The notes under the pieces were generated by a model. The model did not search any database. It worked only from the letters and a program-made list of their open reading frames with translations, and was not told the origin of the DNA. Positions 34,438 to 47,944 of a stretch of 64,000 nt of DNA are shown piece by piece. How positions within the stretch are numbered: position 1 is the first letter of the stretch; each line of letters begins with the position of its first letter. Source of the DNA: Apis mellifera. Its lineage: Eukaryota > Arthropoda > Insecta > Hymenoptera > Apidae. The translations under genes and the position numbers were made by a program. Location: positions 9,671,229 to 9,735,228 of the forward strand of contig NC_037645.1 of NCBI RefSeq assembly GCF_003254395.2. Reading direction: 5' to 3'.

Positions 34438-35386
34438 ATGATACATTGTATCTCTTTTTCCCATTGTACTTCTGTTCCACGGGTAAGTAATTTTAAAAAA
34501 AGAAACGTTAATCACTTAAATCTCTTTATAATTGGTATATCCGATACGATAGATAAGGAGTAATTTTAAAAAATTATGTGCGAGTCTAATAGAAACGATT
34601 CGCACGATTAAGAAAGAAAAAAAATCTCTCCGCAATCTGGATCAACGAAACGATCGAATAATTCATTCCGATATCCAATCCACTCGGTCGATTCGTCAGT
34701 ATTGAAAAATCGATCAGAGACCGAATAAAAATCCTCGAGATCTACGAAAAAAAAAAAAAAGAAACAATAATTTCTCTCGATTCTTTGTACGAACGAAACC
34801 GCACGCCGTTCGCTCGATCGATTATTTCCTTTTGCACTCCCTTCGATTCGTCGAATATTTCGTACGGAACAGCTTCGCGTGTCCACAGCTGGAACCTTTT
34901 CCTTCCGTGCAAAACGTTTTGTCGAGATCTGTTCGAGTTTGCAGGCAATCAGAACATTTTGTTATGGTAATTTGGACGACGAAACCTCTACCGACACAGA
35001 GAGAGAGTTCACAAAAGGATCAACGCCGCGGTTATTTGCATTTTTCGCGAGCCGTGAGAAGTTTCGTTCCTCCTTTATCCACGAATCGGCCGGCTCGATT
35101 CACACGTGCAATTCGCGGCCAACCGATCCTCTCTTCGATCTCCACCGACCTCGAAATATCTTATTTCAACTGGACAGACGCTTGTATTTTCGTTCCTTTT
35201 TTTCTTTTATGATTCGTGAATATTACATACGCTGCATTCGGCATCCTTAACTTCGTTAAGCGTAAAATAATTTTCTCAACAGAATTATTTTCAAACGTAT
35301 AAACGTCCGAGTTTTTAGAATTTATTTTATCTTTTCGTGTTATATTTATCCGTCATTCGTTGCACGATGCGCGCGCACACTCACAC

Positions 35387-35396
35387 GCGCATGCGC
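35387..35396. promoter_or_regulatory. Perfect Ewg/NRF1-type palindrome GCGCATGCGC, site 3
   Basis: Exact 10-mer inside the 14-bp perfect palindrome ACGCGCATGCGCGT (35385-35398), preceded by a CA/CG alternating run. Confidence 0.45.
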
Positions 35397-35543
35397 GTTT
35401 TAATAGAAACGTTTCGAGCCTCTTCTAAACAGCGAAAAGTACAAAAAAACGTTCACGCGTCGACAGATCGAGATAAGCGCGGCCGAAGTTTTACGATTGG
35501 CAATTAGGACGGACACGGAGTGAACGAGCAACAACAGGTGGGT

Positions 35544-35575
35544 GGCCTGGTGTTGGAACGTCCCAACACCAGTCC
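35544..35575. other. Strong hairpin, 10-bp perfect stem, 6-nt loop
   Basis: CTGGTGTTGG (35547-35556), loop AACGTC, CCAACACCAG (35563-35572). After one mismatch the stem continues for two more G-C pairs (35544-35545 with 35574-35575). Confidence 0.7.
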
Positions 35576-37789
35576 TCGTGGAAAATAAATTTCTTCAATC
35601 CCCGAATCCAACGTGAGATTGACGCGCGTCTCTCTCGACCGTTTAATTAACCACGCTTTTTCCATCGCGCGTGGAACGAACGAATTTTTTTCAATTCGCG
35701 AAACTTTAAAATGTATATACATACACGTATATCGTAATTAATTTCTTTTCTCTTCGTTCCAGGTGAGTACCCTTTTCGACTGTCCGATGTATCTCGTCAA
35801 TTCTCGACGGCAAAAATAACGTCGCAAACTGGGTGAGTGATAAAATCTGGACGCACGATTCATTCATTCGTCTCTCTTCCCCTCTTCGTCTGAAAATTCT
35901 GGTTTCATTCGCTGCTTCGTTAATTGGGCAAACAGTCGCGAATGGATCGTAATAAGGAATATTTAAGAATCGGATGAAAATGGAAGAGTGGAGGGGGAAG
36001 GGAGAAAGAGACGGAGAATCGGACGCGATCGAGCGGTGGTTGGTGAATGAACGGAGAGGGGTGGAGAGGAGGGGGGAGGAGAGGACAGAAGAAGATTTCT
36101 CTTTCTCTCTCTCTCTCTCTTTCTTCGATGCGTGGCCGGAGACCTCGCGCTGCTCAACCAAGCTTCAACCCGGCTCCGTGTAATCATGTCCGGTTTCCTC
36201 TAACCGTCGGCGGGTAACATCAGAGACACCGACAAACTCTGGCGATTAGAAGCGCAGATTGTGGGAAATAATGGAGGCAGGAATTGTTCTTTACATCCAA
36301 GTGTCGCTTGAAAAAAAAAAAGAAGAAATAAAATTGTTTTATTTCTTCTCCGCGTTAAAACTCGATTTAAAAAAAGAAACGCTTCGAATTCGTGGATGAT
36401 TAAGAAATATATTGTTTCTTTAGAGGGGAGGGGAAGGAATGATTTTTATTCGAGATTCGAGAGTAGAGAAAATTGTCAAAGACGTGTTGGAAAGGGAAAA
36501 ATGTAATTTTCAATCTGTTGCATGACTTTTAACTCTGCCTGTTACGTAAAAATAGCATTAACATCGAGTTAACGTTGCAACGGCTTGGCTATTTAAATGT
36601 GTTTCACAATACATTAATTTGCCGTAACATTACACAATAAATGGAGATTATCAGGCGGAGAAGAGGAAGAAAAAAATTTTTTCGCACGTGGAAAGGGAGT
36701 GACAGTCGGGAGGAACAATAGGATTTTTTGTATACATTTTCAAACGAAGCAAGTGAAGAGTTGACTTGCTCCCGAAAAATTTTTTCACGAAAGATCGAAT
36801 GCAAAATTTCGTTCGTACGCGTCCTTCGCCGATATTTAGGTAATAATATTCTCTGAAAAAAGAAATTTTTTTTTATCTTAACGGACCTGACGTTAATTTT
36901 TAGTTTCTCCTTCGAGAAGAAGAATAAGTATAAAGCGTCTCGAATACGTGACAATTTTTACAAACAAATTTATCTCCTCCGTTTCTCGTTGGAAAAATGA
37001 ACGAATACGAAGAAAATATCAAATTCGATCAAATAAGCTTCTCTCTTGTGAATATATTTATATTCATCGATCGATGAATTTCGAAAGAAAAAAATTACGA
37101 TTTCAGCGTACGAAAAATAGAGATTCGAAATTTTTTTTTTTGAAAGAGAAGGAAGGAAGAATTCGTTTTCTCGAAACTTTGAATAACACGGGAGAGGAAA
37201 TTATCCGCAAAGCAGTCGAGTCGCGTGCAAGAAGAGGAGCGATTGTTCAAGGACGCTCGACTCGCGTTTTCTTTTATCATAGAAGGAGCCTGCTCGCTCT
37301 TCCTATTATTCAAAATTATTCACTCAATCGCTCCCTTCACGATTTTAACGAATCGATCATTAATTAATTAATTACAATAATTAAATCAATATTCTACTCA
37401 AAGATTATTATCTAATTAATCCTTCTAGTTGAAAGATTTTTCAGAAAAGAGATCTTCTTCGGTCCAGTCTGAAGAAGAATTCTGAAAAATTTGCAAGAAT
37501 TTTGGGAAGAACGGAATATATAGAACAAGAACCACTTCTCGAACTTCGAACTTTAGTGACAATGAACCGTCATTGGCACGTGGCCAATGAAGACAGACTT
37601 TGTCTCTGATCTAGCGAATCAAACTTGATAACAAAAGATCCTATAATAATTAATTTTATTATTACTGGATATTCCATAATATCTAAGAACAAATTGGAGC
37701 TGACAATTGAATATAAAATAAATATAAATAATAGTTTACAATTTTACCCGACTGTATGATATAAAATTATAATTAAAGTATATATATAT

Positions 37790-38360
37790 TCTAATAACAT
37801 AGATAAACAAATACGAATTTATCCCATTATTTCTTTTTATTATTAACAAATAAAAAGTCATAAATAAAAATTAAAATGAATTAAAAAAATTACATAGATA
37901 AACAAATACGAATTTATCCCATTATTTCTTTTTATTAATAATAATTAATAATAATCTGTTTATTATTAACAAATAAAAAGTCATGGATAAAAATTAAAAT
38001 GAATTAAAAAAATTACGTAGATAAACAAATATGAATTTATCCCATTATTTCTTTTTATTAATAATAATTAATAATAATTAACAATAATCTGTTTATTATT
38101 AACAAATAAAAAGTCATGGATAAAAATTAAAAAGAATTAGAAAAAATTACATAGATGAACAAATACGAATTTATCCCATTATTTCTTTTTATTAATAATA
38201 AATAATAATTAATAATTAATAATAATTAACAATAATCTGTTTATTATTAACAAATAAAAAGTCATAGATAAACAAATACGAATTTATCCCATTATTTCTT
38301 TTCATTATTAACAAATAATTAATAATAATTAACAATAATCTGTTTATTATCAACGAATAA
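37790..38360. repeat. Tandem array, about 95-131-bp unit, 5 copies
   Basis: The unit contains ACAAATACGAATTTATCCC, ATTATTTCTTTTTATTA, AATCTGTTTATTATTAAC and AAATAAAAAGTCAT. Landmarks are near 37809, 37904, 38029, 38160 and 38275. Confidence 0.88.
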
Positions 38361-38589
38361 AAACTCCAAAAGTATAATCGAGAACAATATCAACGAGAAG
38401 CGACGAACACTGTTAATTAACAGAGAAAATTCCAAAAATTCCAAAAATCCCAAGGAAGTAAAAAATTCCGAAGGAATTAAAATTCGAAGAATTTCAAAAT
38501 CGATCGAAAATTTTATCAACGAAGATCGAACATCATCGAAAGATCAGTTCCTCTCTCTCTCTCTTTTCTCGAGAAAGGGGTGGTCCCCT

Positions 38590-38945
38590 TTCGAAATCGG
38601 CGGAATGGCAACGGCTCGTTCGTTCGGCGGGGCCGGCCGAAGACGGGCCAAGGTCGAAGGGTGTTGCGGGGGGGAGGAGGGGAAGGAAACGGAACGGCAG
38701 CTGTCCCGTTTCCAGAATCTGGTCGCCGAGTGGCGCGTGCGCGCCACTCGCTTCGGAGGTCATCCGTGCGATTTGCGCACGGAGGAGTTGACAGGTAGAC
38801 CCCCGGGGTCGGCCAGGGCGGGATGGGATCCCAGCCCTAACCTCGATTCGAAGGCCCGTGGCGAGGGCACACCTGACCCGGATCAACCTAGAAACCGAGA
38901 GGCCGGCCACGCTTCACGGTTCAGGTTCAAGTTCACGGTTCCCTG
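38590..38945. other. GC-rich CpG island in intron
   Basis: A sharp GC-rich block between two AT-rich arrays. It holds open frames on both strands (up to 125 codons) without any recognised domain. A perfect FTZ-F1-type site CCAAGGTCG is at 38648-38656 and GAGGTCAT at 38757-38764. It could be an enhancer, an unannotated leader exon or an old mobile-element remnant; the sequence alone does not decide. Confidence 0.35.
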
Positions 38946-39254
38946 AAACCTGCACGCACCGGCTCTCCCTCCCTCCCTCCCTCCTCTTCCTTCTTCTTTC
39001 GTGACGCGCTCGTCTCCTCCCAACAGATTTTCGAACGAGGAGGAGAGAATCGTTTAAGGAGAATCGTTATTCTTTTTGATTGATGTTAATTGATCCAATC
39101 GTTCGGATCGAATGATATTTATCTATGTTTGGTCTTTTTTAGAGTAATTTAGTATTATTATATATAATAATAATATATATTATAATAAGTATTAATTTAG
39201 TATTATTGTTAAGCTAGAGATTTTTTATTGGATCAGATATATTTGAGTTAGGCT

Positions 39255-39771
39255 GAGTTTGGAGACAGTCTTTTGAATGGAGATGTTATTTTTATATATA
39301 AGTTTCGTATGTGAGTTTATATTCATAGTTTTGCAAGGAGGAAAGGGTGAAGGGAATGAGTTTGATTGTTATTTTCATATATAAGTTTTATATGAATTTA
39401 TATTCATTTTGCAAGGAGGAAAGGGTGGAGGGAATGAGTTTGATTGTTATTTTCATATATAAGTTTTATATGAGTTTATATTCATTTTGCAAGGAGGAAA
39501 GGGAATGAATTTGATTGTTATTTTCATATATAAGTTTTGTATGTGAGTTCATATTCATATATAAATTTTTGAGTTTTGCAAGGAGGAAAGGGGATGAATT
39601 TGATTGTTATTTTCATATATAAGTTTCGTATATGAGTTTATATTTATAGTTTTGCAAGGAATAAAGGGGATGAATTTGATTGTTATTTTCATAAGTTCAT
39701 AAGTTTCATAAGTTTCGTATGTGAGTTCATATTCATATATAAGTTTTTGAGTTTTGCAAGAAGGAATTTAT

Positions 39772-39835
<64 letters not shown>

Positions 39836-40110
39836 GGATTATTATTTTCATATATAAGTTTCATATATGTGTTTATATTCATAGTTTTGCAAGGAGAAAA
39901 GGGTTGAGGGGATGAGTTTGATTGTTATTTTCATATATAAGTTTCGTATTTGAGTTCATATTCATATATAAGTTTTTGAGTTTTGCAAGGAGGAAAGGGG
40001 ATGAATTTGATTGTTATTTTCATATATAAGTTTCATATGTGAGTTCATATTCATATATAAGTTTTTGAGTTTTGCAAGGAATTTTGAAAGGGTGGAGGGG
40101 ATGAGTTTGA
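39255..40110. repeat. Tandem array, about 75-90-bp unit, about 8-9 copies, with (TA)n insert
   Basis: The unit contains TTTGATTGTTATTTTCATA, TATAAGTTTCGTATGTGAG, TTCATATTCATATATAAG and TTTTGCAAGGAGGAAAGGG. A (TA)n run of about 28 repeats (39776-39831) interrupts it. Confidence 0.9.
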
Positions 40111-41502
40111 TTTTTTTCGTTATTGAATGATTACTTAGGGTTCGTAGAGAAATTAATTGTACAGAGGAAATGAAGTAAGAAGGAAGATGAAATAATTTCC
40201 AAAATTCGAAATGGATAATAAATGCACAGAATCGAAAAGAAAATGTAGAAGAATAGAATTTGTACGAAAAATCTGCAGGATCTTATGATACAAATGAGTC
40301 ATTTTCGATTTTTTTAAACACCTTCTTACTAATTATTCTATAAAAGAATTAAAAGGAAAAGCTCCACTTTTAATTGTTTTAATTTGTTTTTAAATTGTAT
40401 TTTTATTTTAATCTTTGTTTACTTTTAATTTTGTAAGTTTTATTTAAAATTTAAACGAAAAGAAATTAATTATCGTCCATATTATTCATGATTTTGTGTA
40501 TATAATTATTTTATATAATTAGTATGAAAAATTGACTTAAATTTTTTAATTTTTTTAAAAAAATGACAAATCGATGCCTCATAAAATATCGCACGAAACA
40601 ATATCCTTTACATATATAATATTAATATTAAAATATAAAAGTTGATTCGTGTCACGATAATCGTAAATCAACTAATAACAAAATTCCATCGAGCGCAACG
40701 AACAGGAGTGCAAAGAAATTAAATATCAAAATATTTTTTCGAAATTTTATTCGTATATACAATCTTTCATCGTATCATTCATATTTCCCTTTCAACGATG
40801 GATTCTTTCCTTGGACAGGGATACGAGTCCCGTCCCTCGACTCGAGACACGTGCAAGATACGAAACGATAATCGGGGATGCCTCTTAACGCCTTATTAGC
40901 GAGCAACATCTCGTTACGCTATCTCGAAACGTATCTGTTGAATTTCAAATCGATTCTCCCTCCCTCAGATTTCCTCGAGGATAACATAATTCTGGAGTAG
41001 TCCTCCGTTAAACGAGCTCCTCGAATGCTTGCTAGAGACAACAGAGAGAGGAAGCAGAAAGAAAAAAAGAAAAATCACATTTGAATAAAAGAGAACTATC
41101 AACCATGAAACTTTCAAAACACACGATTCATTCGTGGATTCCATCTCTGCGAAATAATATTAAAAATGGATGGAAATAATATTTATTATATATTATATTT
41201 ATAATATTTATTATATAATATTTATATATAATATAATATTTATTATATTATATATTATATTTATTATATATATATATTTAATAATATTATATTAAAAATA
41301 ATCGGTTGGATCGGATTTGGAAAATCGGTTGGCGCTACGAAGATTCGAAACGAGAGGATTGAAAACGAGAAGAAGAAAAAAAACTTGGAGCTGTTGTGTA
41401 ACGGTGGATTGGAAAAAAAAAAAAAAGGTGACCGAGTGTCAAGAGCACGTTTCTTTCTTTCTTCCTTTTTTTTCCTTTTTTTTCACAGTCGCGACACGTG
41501 TA

Positions 41503-41558
<56 letters not shown>

Positions 41559-41849
41559 TCGTGGAGGTCTCGTTAGCGGTATTATCGGTGACTAACGATC
41601 GCAACGATCGTCAAGGCCTCTCTCGGGTTCTCGCCTCGGCCGATGCGTCGCGGATTCTGTGTCTCCTTCTGTGTTCTCGCGTTGGAAAAGTTATTACGTC
41701 GGCTCGCGCCGGTACAACGCCAGTTGTAGTATTTTTGGATTCTGAAAAGTTTGAAGTTGAAAAAGTTTTTCTTAAATAGCGTCGCGGGCGCATTTCCTTA
41801 TCTCCCTTATCGCTCCAACTTGGATCGCGTGAAATGGACCACTGATAAA
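40111..41849. other. Intronic unique sequence with AT repeats
   Basis: No gene seen. TAT-rich low-complexity sequence is at 41180-41290 and a (TA)n run at about 41506-41554. Unique GC-richer patches lie at 40800-41040 and 41560-41830. Confidence 0.4.
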
Positions 41850-43370
41850 TGACGGGGAAAGAGACGTTTCTTCAATTTCTAATTGCATTTTAATTCCAAT
41901 TGTAAAATTATTATTAAATTGAGTTAATTTGTTTTGGTAGAAAAAAAATTGAAGAGATTTCAGTTCGGTCAAAAAAAGAGGGGGAAGATTTTTTATCCAA
42001 GTGCATTTTAATTCAATTGTAATTTATTAATATTAAATAAAGTTAATTTGTTGGTAGAAAAAAAATTGAAGAGATTTCAGTTAAAAGAAGGGTAAAGAGG
42101 CGTTTCTTCAATTTCCAATTTTAATTCAATTGTAATTAATTATTAAATTAAGTTAATTAAGTTAATTTGGTAAAAATTGATTATTATATAAATTTGGTAA
42201 AAAGAGATTTCAGTTTGGTTAAAAAAAGGGGGAGGGAGGGTAGAAAGAGACATTTCTTCAATTTCCAATTGCATTTTAATTCAATTGTAATTAATTATTA
42301 TTAAATTAAGTTAATTTGTTGGTAGAAAAAAATTGAAGAGACGTTTCTTCAATTTCCAATTGCATTTTAATTCAATTGTAATTAATTATTATTAAATTAA
42401 GTTAATTTGTTGGTAGAAAAAAATTGAAGAGACGTTTCTTCAATTTCCAATTGCATTTTAATTCAATTGTAATTTATTATTATTAAATTAAGTTAATTTT
42501 TTGGTAGAAAAAAATTGAAGAGACGTTTCTTCAATTTCCAATTGCATTTTAATTCAATTGTAATTAATTATTATTAAATTAAGTTAATTTTTTGGTAGAA
42601 AAAAATTGAAGAGACGTTTCTTCAATTTCCAATTGCATTTTAATTCAATTGTAATTAATTATTATTAAATTAAGTTAATTAAGTTAATTTGGTAAAAATT
42701 GATAAAAAGAGATTTCAGTTTGGTTAAAAAAAGGGTGGGGAAGGATAAAGAGACGTTTCTTCAATTTCTAATTTTAATTCAATTGTAATTAATTATTAAA
42801 TTAAGTTAATTTGTTGGTTGAAAAAAAATTGAAGAGATTTCAGTTAAAAAAGGGGGGGCAAGGGTAAAAAGACGTTTCTTCAATTTCCAATTTTAATTCA
42901 ATTGTAATTTATTATTAAATTAAGTTAATTTGTTGGTAAAAAAAAAAAAAATTGAAGAGACGTTTCTTCAATTTCCAATTGCATTTTAATTCAATTGTAA
43001 TTTATTATTATTAAATTAAGTTAATTTTTTGGTAGAAAAAAATTGAAGAGACGTTTCTTCAATTTCCAATTGCATTTTAATTTAATTGTAATTAATTATT
43101 ATTAAATTAAGTTAATTTGTTGGTAGAAAAAAAATTGAAGAGACGTTTCTTCAATTTCCAATTGCATTTTAATTCAATTGTAATTTATTACTATTAAATT
43201 AAGTTAATTAAGTTAATTTGGTAAAAATTGGTAAAAAGAGATTTCAGTTCGGTCAAAAAAAGGAGGGGAAGCTTTCTCGTCCAGTTGCATTTTAATTCAA
43301 TTGTAATTAATTATTAAATTAAATTAATTTGTTGGTAAAAATTGGTAAAAAGAGATTTCAGTTCGATTAA
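41850..43370. repeat. Tandem array, 91-bp core unit with an internal hairpin, about 12 copies
   Basis: The core is AATTGAAGA-GACGTT-TCTTCAATT followed by CCAATTGCATTTTAATTC, AATTGTAATTAATTATTATT and AAATTAAGTTAATTTG. Copies near 42342, 42433, 42524 and 42615 are spaced exactly 91 bp and nearly identical. Outer copies are longer variants with a GATTTCAGTTYGGTYAAAAA insert, giving a higher-order pattern. The perfect 9-bp arms recur in many copies. Confidence 0.92.
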
Positions 43371-44999
43371 AAAAAAAAAGTTATCGATCCTTATCTTATC
43401 GAAATGGCGACTTCGATTCGATTAGAAATACACCTTGTGTATTTTTATTGAAAAAGAAAAGAATCGTTACTTAAAAATAAGAGAAGCTTTGTTGAAACAC
43501 GAATCTTTAAACAAGATTTCAAAAGTAGTCTCTTCAAAGAGAGAGAGAGAATCGATCCTTTGGTCTGTGTCTATTTTTAACGCGGTTTATATTTAAAACT
43601 TCGCTTCAAGATTGAAGTTCAAGAAATTGTTAATACGAATTGTATTAATGCATATGAAATTTGCATATGATTATCACGCCACTATGGATAAACACATCCA
43701 TAATTTCCATATAAAACTTGCTCGTTAAAAATCTTTTTTAACATTCTTCGACTTTAATTTTTTAACGATTGAAAAAATCGCACGTGTTACGCAAATTTTG
43801 ATTCGCAAATTTTTGGAGAAAAAAATTTATTTAGTTCGAGACGAGGCAACTCTTCGTGGCCCAGAAACCGAGACCGGAGGTCGGTGCTACGCTGGTCAAA
43901 GATCTCTGGCGAGCGGCGAAGAGCAGGCTGCAACGCTTGTGCGGCCTCGCCGTCCGATCGTTTAGCGTAGTTCACGAACGAGCCTTAATCACGGTGACCT
44001 CGTGCCTCTGTTTACGAGGCGAGACATCGCCACGACTCTCTGCCGTCGATTTCCACCTTTTCCTCCCGGCTTTCCTCAACTTGCTCGTTTTTTTCTTTTT
44101 TTATTTGGTGCGAGCGAGAAACAGGATCGAGTTTCAATATTATTTAATCGAAATCTTAATATTAATGGAAGTTTAATTATTTACGTAACTCGATATTCGA
44201 AAATTTGGACAATTTTTTTTCCTAAATTTCTATAATATATAGTATTCTATATATAGTATTCTGTTATATATAGTATTCTATTATATAGTATTCTATATAT
44301 AGTATTCTGTTATATATAGTATTCTATTATATAGCATTCTATAGTATTCTATTCCATATATATTATAGTATTCTATAGTATTCTATAATAGTATTCTATA
44401 ATATATATATGTGGATTGTTGGAAATTCTTTTCGAAGTATTTTTCGTAAGAATTGGCATAAAGGAACGGTCGGTATTTTTGTATCGAATCGATATTGGTT
44501 CCAACCGATAAAACAGAGTCTAATCGGGAATTAAACGTAATTTGCCGGCAAGGCAAAAACGATTGCGATTCGATCGGAACAAATTATTTGGAACGTAACG
44601 ATATTGAATAGAAATAACGAATCGGGTTCGGAGTTTGAAACGCAGTGAGAGAAATATCACGTTTTCAACGTTTCACGGTGGCGAATATCGCGTCGGCCTT
44701 GGATTGCACTGTTATTAAACCGCTATCAACGGCGCGTTCGAAATGCGTTCGACTTGTTTGAATGAATTCCTCTAGCATCTCGCGTGATTCTTTTTACGGC
44801 TATAGCTATTAGTCACGCATCGCGTACCACCTATAATAGGCATTCACTTTGGCTTCTTCTTCCGTTCTTCTCTCCGAGGTGCAAATACCCCGTGCAACAC
44901 ACTCGCCGACTTTGCATTCACCCAATGCGGCGTGTGATAAATCTTATTTTAATAACGTGTTAATTAGAGTTACACCTTTTCCACCGATTATATTGCATT
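43371..44999. other. Unique intronic sequence with GC island and short TAGTATTC repeat
   Basis: A POU octamer ATTTGCAT is at 43659-43666, followed by a mixed-composition stretch. A GC-rich island (43845-44060) carries a 107-codon open frame without recognised domain, plus TGACCT at 43995-44000. At about 44230-44405 TATAGTATTCTA is repeated. A unique stretch at 44640-44920 looks like a conserved-element candidate. Confidence 0.4.
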
Positions 45000-47460
45000 T
45001 ATAATTACGATTTTTTCTTCGTCTCTCGAGCAACGACGACGATCGAGGAATATTTCGTCTTTCTTTCTCGAAGAATTTAAATTTATTCGAAATTTTTTAA
45101 ATTTTTAAAATTTTTTAATTTTTACCTCAAACAAGTGAGCTGTTATCATCGATTGTTTGTCGAACTGCTTTTTCTACCATTAAATCTTATTTAACGATAG
45201 ATTAAGAAATATTCTATTCTTTTTTTGAAAAATTTAAACGACCAATTTATTCGAAATTCGAAATTTTTTAAATTTCTAAAATTTTTGCCTTAAACAGGTG
45301 AGTTGTTATCATCGATTGTTTGTCGAGATGGCTTTTCTACCATTAATTACATTAAGGATAGATTAAGAAATATTCTATTTTTTTGATATAGAAACGATAT
45401 GGAAATTTTTCTTTTTTGAAAAATTTAAACGATCAATTTATTCGAAATTTTTTAAATTTTTTAATTTTTATCTCAAACAGGTGAGTTGATACCATCGATT
45501 GTTTGTCGAGCATTTCGTGCAATAAAAGGGGGAGAGAAAAAATTGCCGATTTTTTCACCGATTGGCTAGATTTCGTGTATATAAATCTTATTTCAATAAC
45601 GTATTAATTAGAGTTATATATATACTTTTTCTACCATTAATTAGGTTAACGACAGATTAAGAAATATTCTATCTTTTTTAGACATTTTTCTTTTTTGAAA
45701 AGTTTAAACGACCAATTTATTCGAAATTCGAAATTTTTTTAGAATTAATTTATTTTAATTAGAGTTACACTTTTTCTACCATTAATTAGATTAACAATTA
45801 GATTAAAAAATATATCTTTTCGATATACTATATCATGTAGATATCTTTCTTTTTTTGAAAAATTTAAACGACCAATTTATTCGAAATTCGAAATTTTTTT
45901 AGAATTAATTTATTTTAATTAGAATTATACCTTTTTTCTATCATTAATTAGATTGACGACAGATTAAGAAATATTCTATTTTTTCGATATATCATGTAGA
46001 TATCTTTCTTTTTTGAAAATTTTAAACGACCAATTTATTCAAAATTTTAAAAATTTTTAAAATTCTTGCCTTAAAGAGTTGTTATCACCGATTTGTCGAG
46101 TTGCATTTCATGCAACAAAAGAAGGAGAGGAAAAAAGGAATTTGCCGATTTTTTTCGCCGATTGGCTACGTTTCGTGTATATAAATCTTATTTTAATAAC
46201 GTATTAATTAAAATTACAACTTTTCTATCAATTACCATTATAATTACATTATTTCTTCGTCTTTTGAGCATTGAGCAACGACAGATTAAGAAATATTCTA
46301 CCTTTCTTTTTCTTTTTTTGTTATCATAAATTGTTATCATCAGGTGATTGTTTGTCAAACTACTTTTCTCGTGTAATAAAAGGGGGAGAGAAAAAAGGAA
46401 TTTGCCAATTTTTTCACCGATTAGCTACGTATCGTGTATACAAATCTTATTTTAATAACGTATTCCCGTATTAATTACTGTTTATAATTACATCTTTTCT
46501 ACCAATCACCATTAATTACCTTATTTCTTTGTCTCTTACAGCATCGAGTAACAGACAGATTAAGAAACATTCTTCATCTTTCTTTTTTTGAAAAATTTAA
46601 ACGACCAATTTATTCGAAATTTTTAAAATTTCTAAAATTCTTGCCTCAAAAAGTTGTTATCATCGATTGTTTGTCGAGCAACAAAAGAGGGAGGGAAAAA
46701 AGAAAACAAATCTTATTTTAATAACGTATTCCCGTATTAATTACTGTTTATAATTACATCTTTTCCACCAATCACCATTAATTACCTTATTTCTTCGTCT
46801 TTCGAGCATCGAATAACCGACAGATTAAGAAACATTCTTCGTCTTTCTTTAGAAATCTTTCTTTTTTTGAAAAATTTAAACGACCAATTTATTCGAAATT
46901 TTTAAAATTTCTAAAATTCTTGGCTGAAAAAGTTGTTATCATCGATTGTTTGATGAGCTGCATTTCGAGCAACAAAAGAGGAAACAAATCTTATTTTAAT
47001 AACGTATTCCCGTATTAATTACTGTTTATAATTACATCTTTTCCACCAATCACCATTAATTACCTTATTTCTTCGTCTCTCGAGCATCGAGTAACAGACA
47101 GATTAAGAAACATTCTTCATCTTTCTTTTTTTGAAAAATTTAAACGACCAATTTATTCGAAATTTTTAAAATTTCTAAAATTCTTGCCTCAAAAAGTTGT
47201 TATCATCGATTGTTTGTCGAGCAACAAAAGAGGGAGGGAAAAAAGGAAACAAATCTTATTTTAATAACGTATTCCCGTAATTACTGTTTATAATTACATC
47301 TTTTCCACCAATCACCATTAATTACTTTATTTCTTCGTCTCTCGAACATCGAGTAACAGACAGATTAAGAAACATTCTTCATCTTTCTTTTTTTGAAAAA
47401 TTTAAACGACCAAATTTATTCGAAATTTTTAAAATTTCTAAAATTCTTGGCTGAAAGAGG
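45000..47460. repeat. Complex tandem array, unit up to about 270 bp, about 10 copies
   Basis: Recurring parts are GAAAAATTTAAACGACCAAT, TTATTCGAAATTTTTAAAAT, GTTGTTATCATCGATTGTTT, CAAATCTTATTTTAATAACG, ACCAATCACCATTAATTACC and AGACAGATTAAGAAACATTC. The last four copies (about 46608-47412) are full length and similar; earlier copies are deleted or rearranged. Confidence 0.9.
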
Positions 47461-47940
47461 TGAGCCGCTACCACCGGGTGTCTGTCGAGTTGCAACAAAA
47501 GGGAAAGAAGAGAGAGGAGGTGGAAGAAAGGAAGGTGGAAGAAAAGTATTCTTCCATAGAAATCTCTATTTGCAGAAGGAATTTCCCTCCCTCTCTCTTT
47601 TTCTTTTTCTTTCTGTCGTTGAACCCTTGTCCCTCGCAGACTCATTCTCCAATTTCTGAAGAAAAGAAAATCTTGTACAACGGTGACCACGGCGTTTTTT
47701 GACCAGGGAGCGGACGGTTTAGAAATTCAGCCACTCGCTTCCAGGTCGCGCCGGGGGTTGTCCCCGTTTCTCCTGGCCGTGACCCACCCCGACAGCCCTG
47801 GCTGGACGAAGCGACATCCACCAACGCACACGTGCATCCACCAATCCTCCGTCCATCCCTGTGGAAAAACTGTAACAGTGGCTAGCAAACTTTTCTTTTC
47901 TATTCGTAATTTGATCCTCGGTGATTAATTTCAAGGAAAA
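47461..47940. other. Unique spacer between two arrays
   Basis: A GC-richer patch (47690-47860) with overlapping open frames on both strands, none recognisable. Treated as non-coding. Confidence 0.35.
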
Positions 47941-47944
47941 TAAT

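Larger units (their letters stand above)
32221..37789. other. Intronic unique sequence
   Basis: No gene recognised. Small palindromes include 33093-33111 (AACCGG loop CCGGTT) and 33161-33177 (TTCCCTT TCG AAGGGAA). GC-richer patches lie at 32230-32440, 33060-33260, 34780-35130 and 35380-36230. Overlapping open frames of about 125 codons (34832-35250) show no domain. A long (TA)n run is at about 34194-34246 and a (GA)n run at about 34399-34432. Confidence 0.4.

Noticed and set aside
34832..35250. Two overlapping + strand frames of about 125 codons
   Set aside because: Both frames open together in GC-mixed intron, no recognised motif and no splice context; probably chance.
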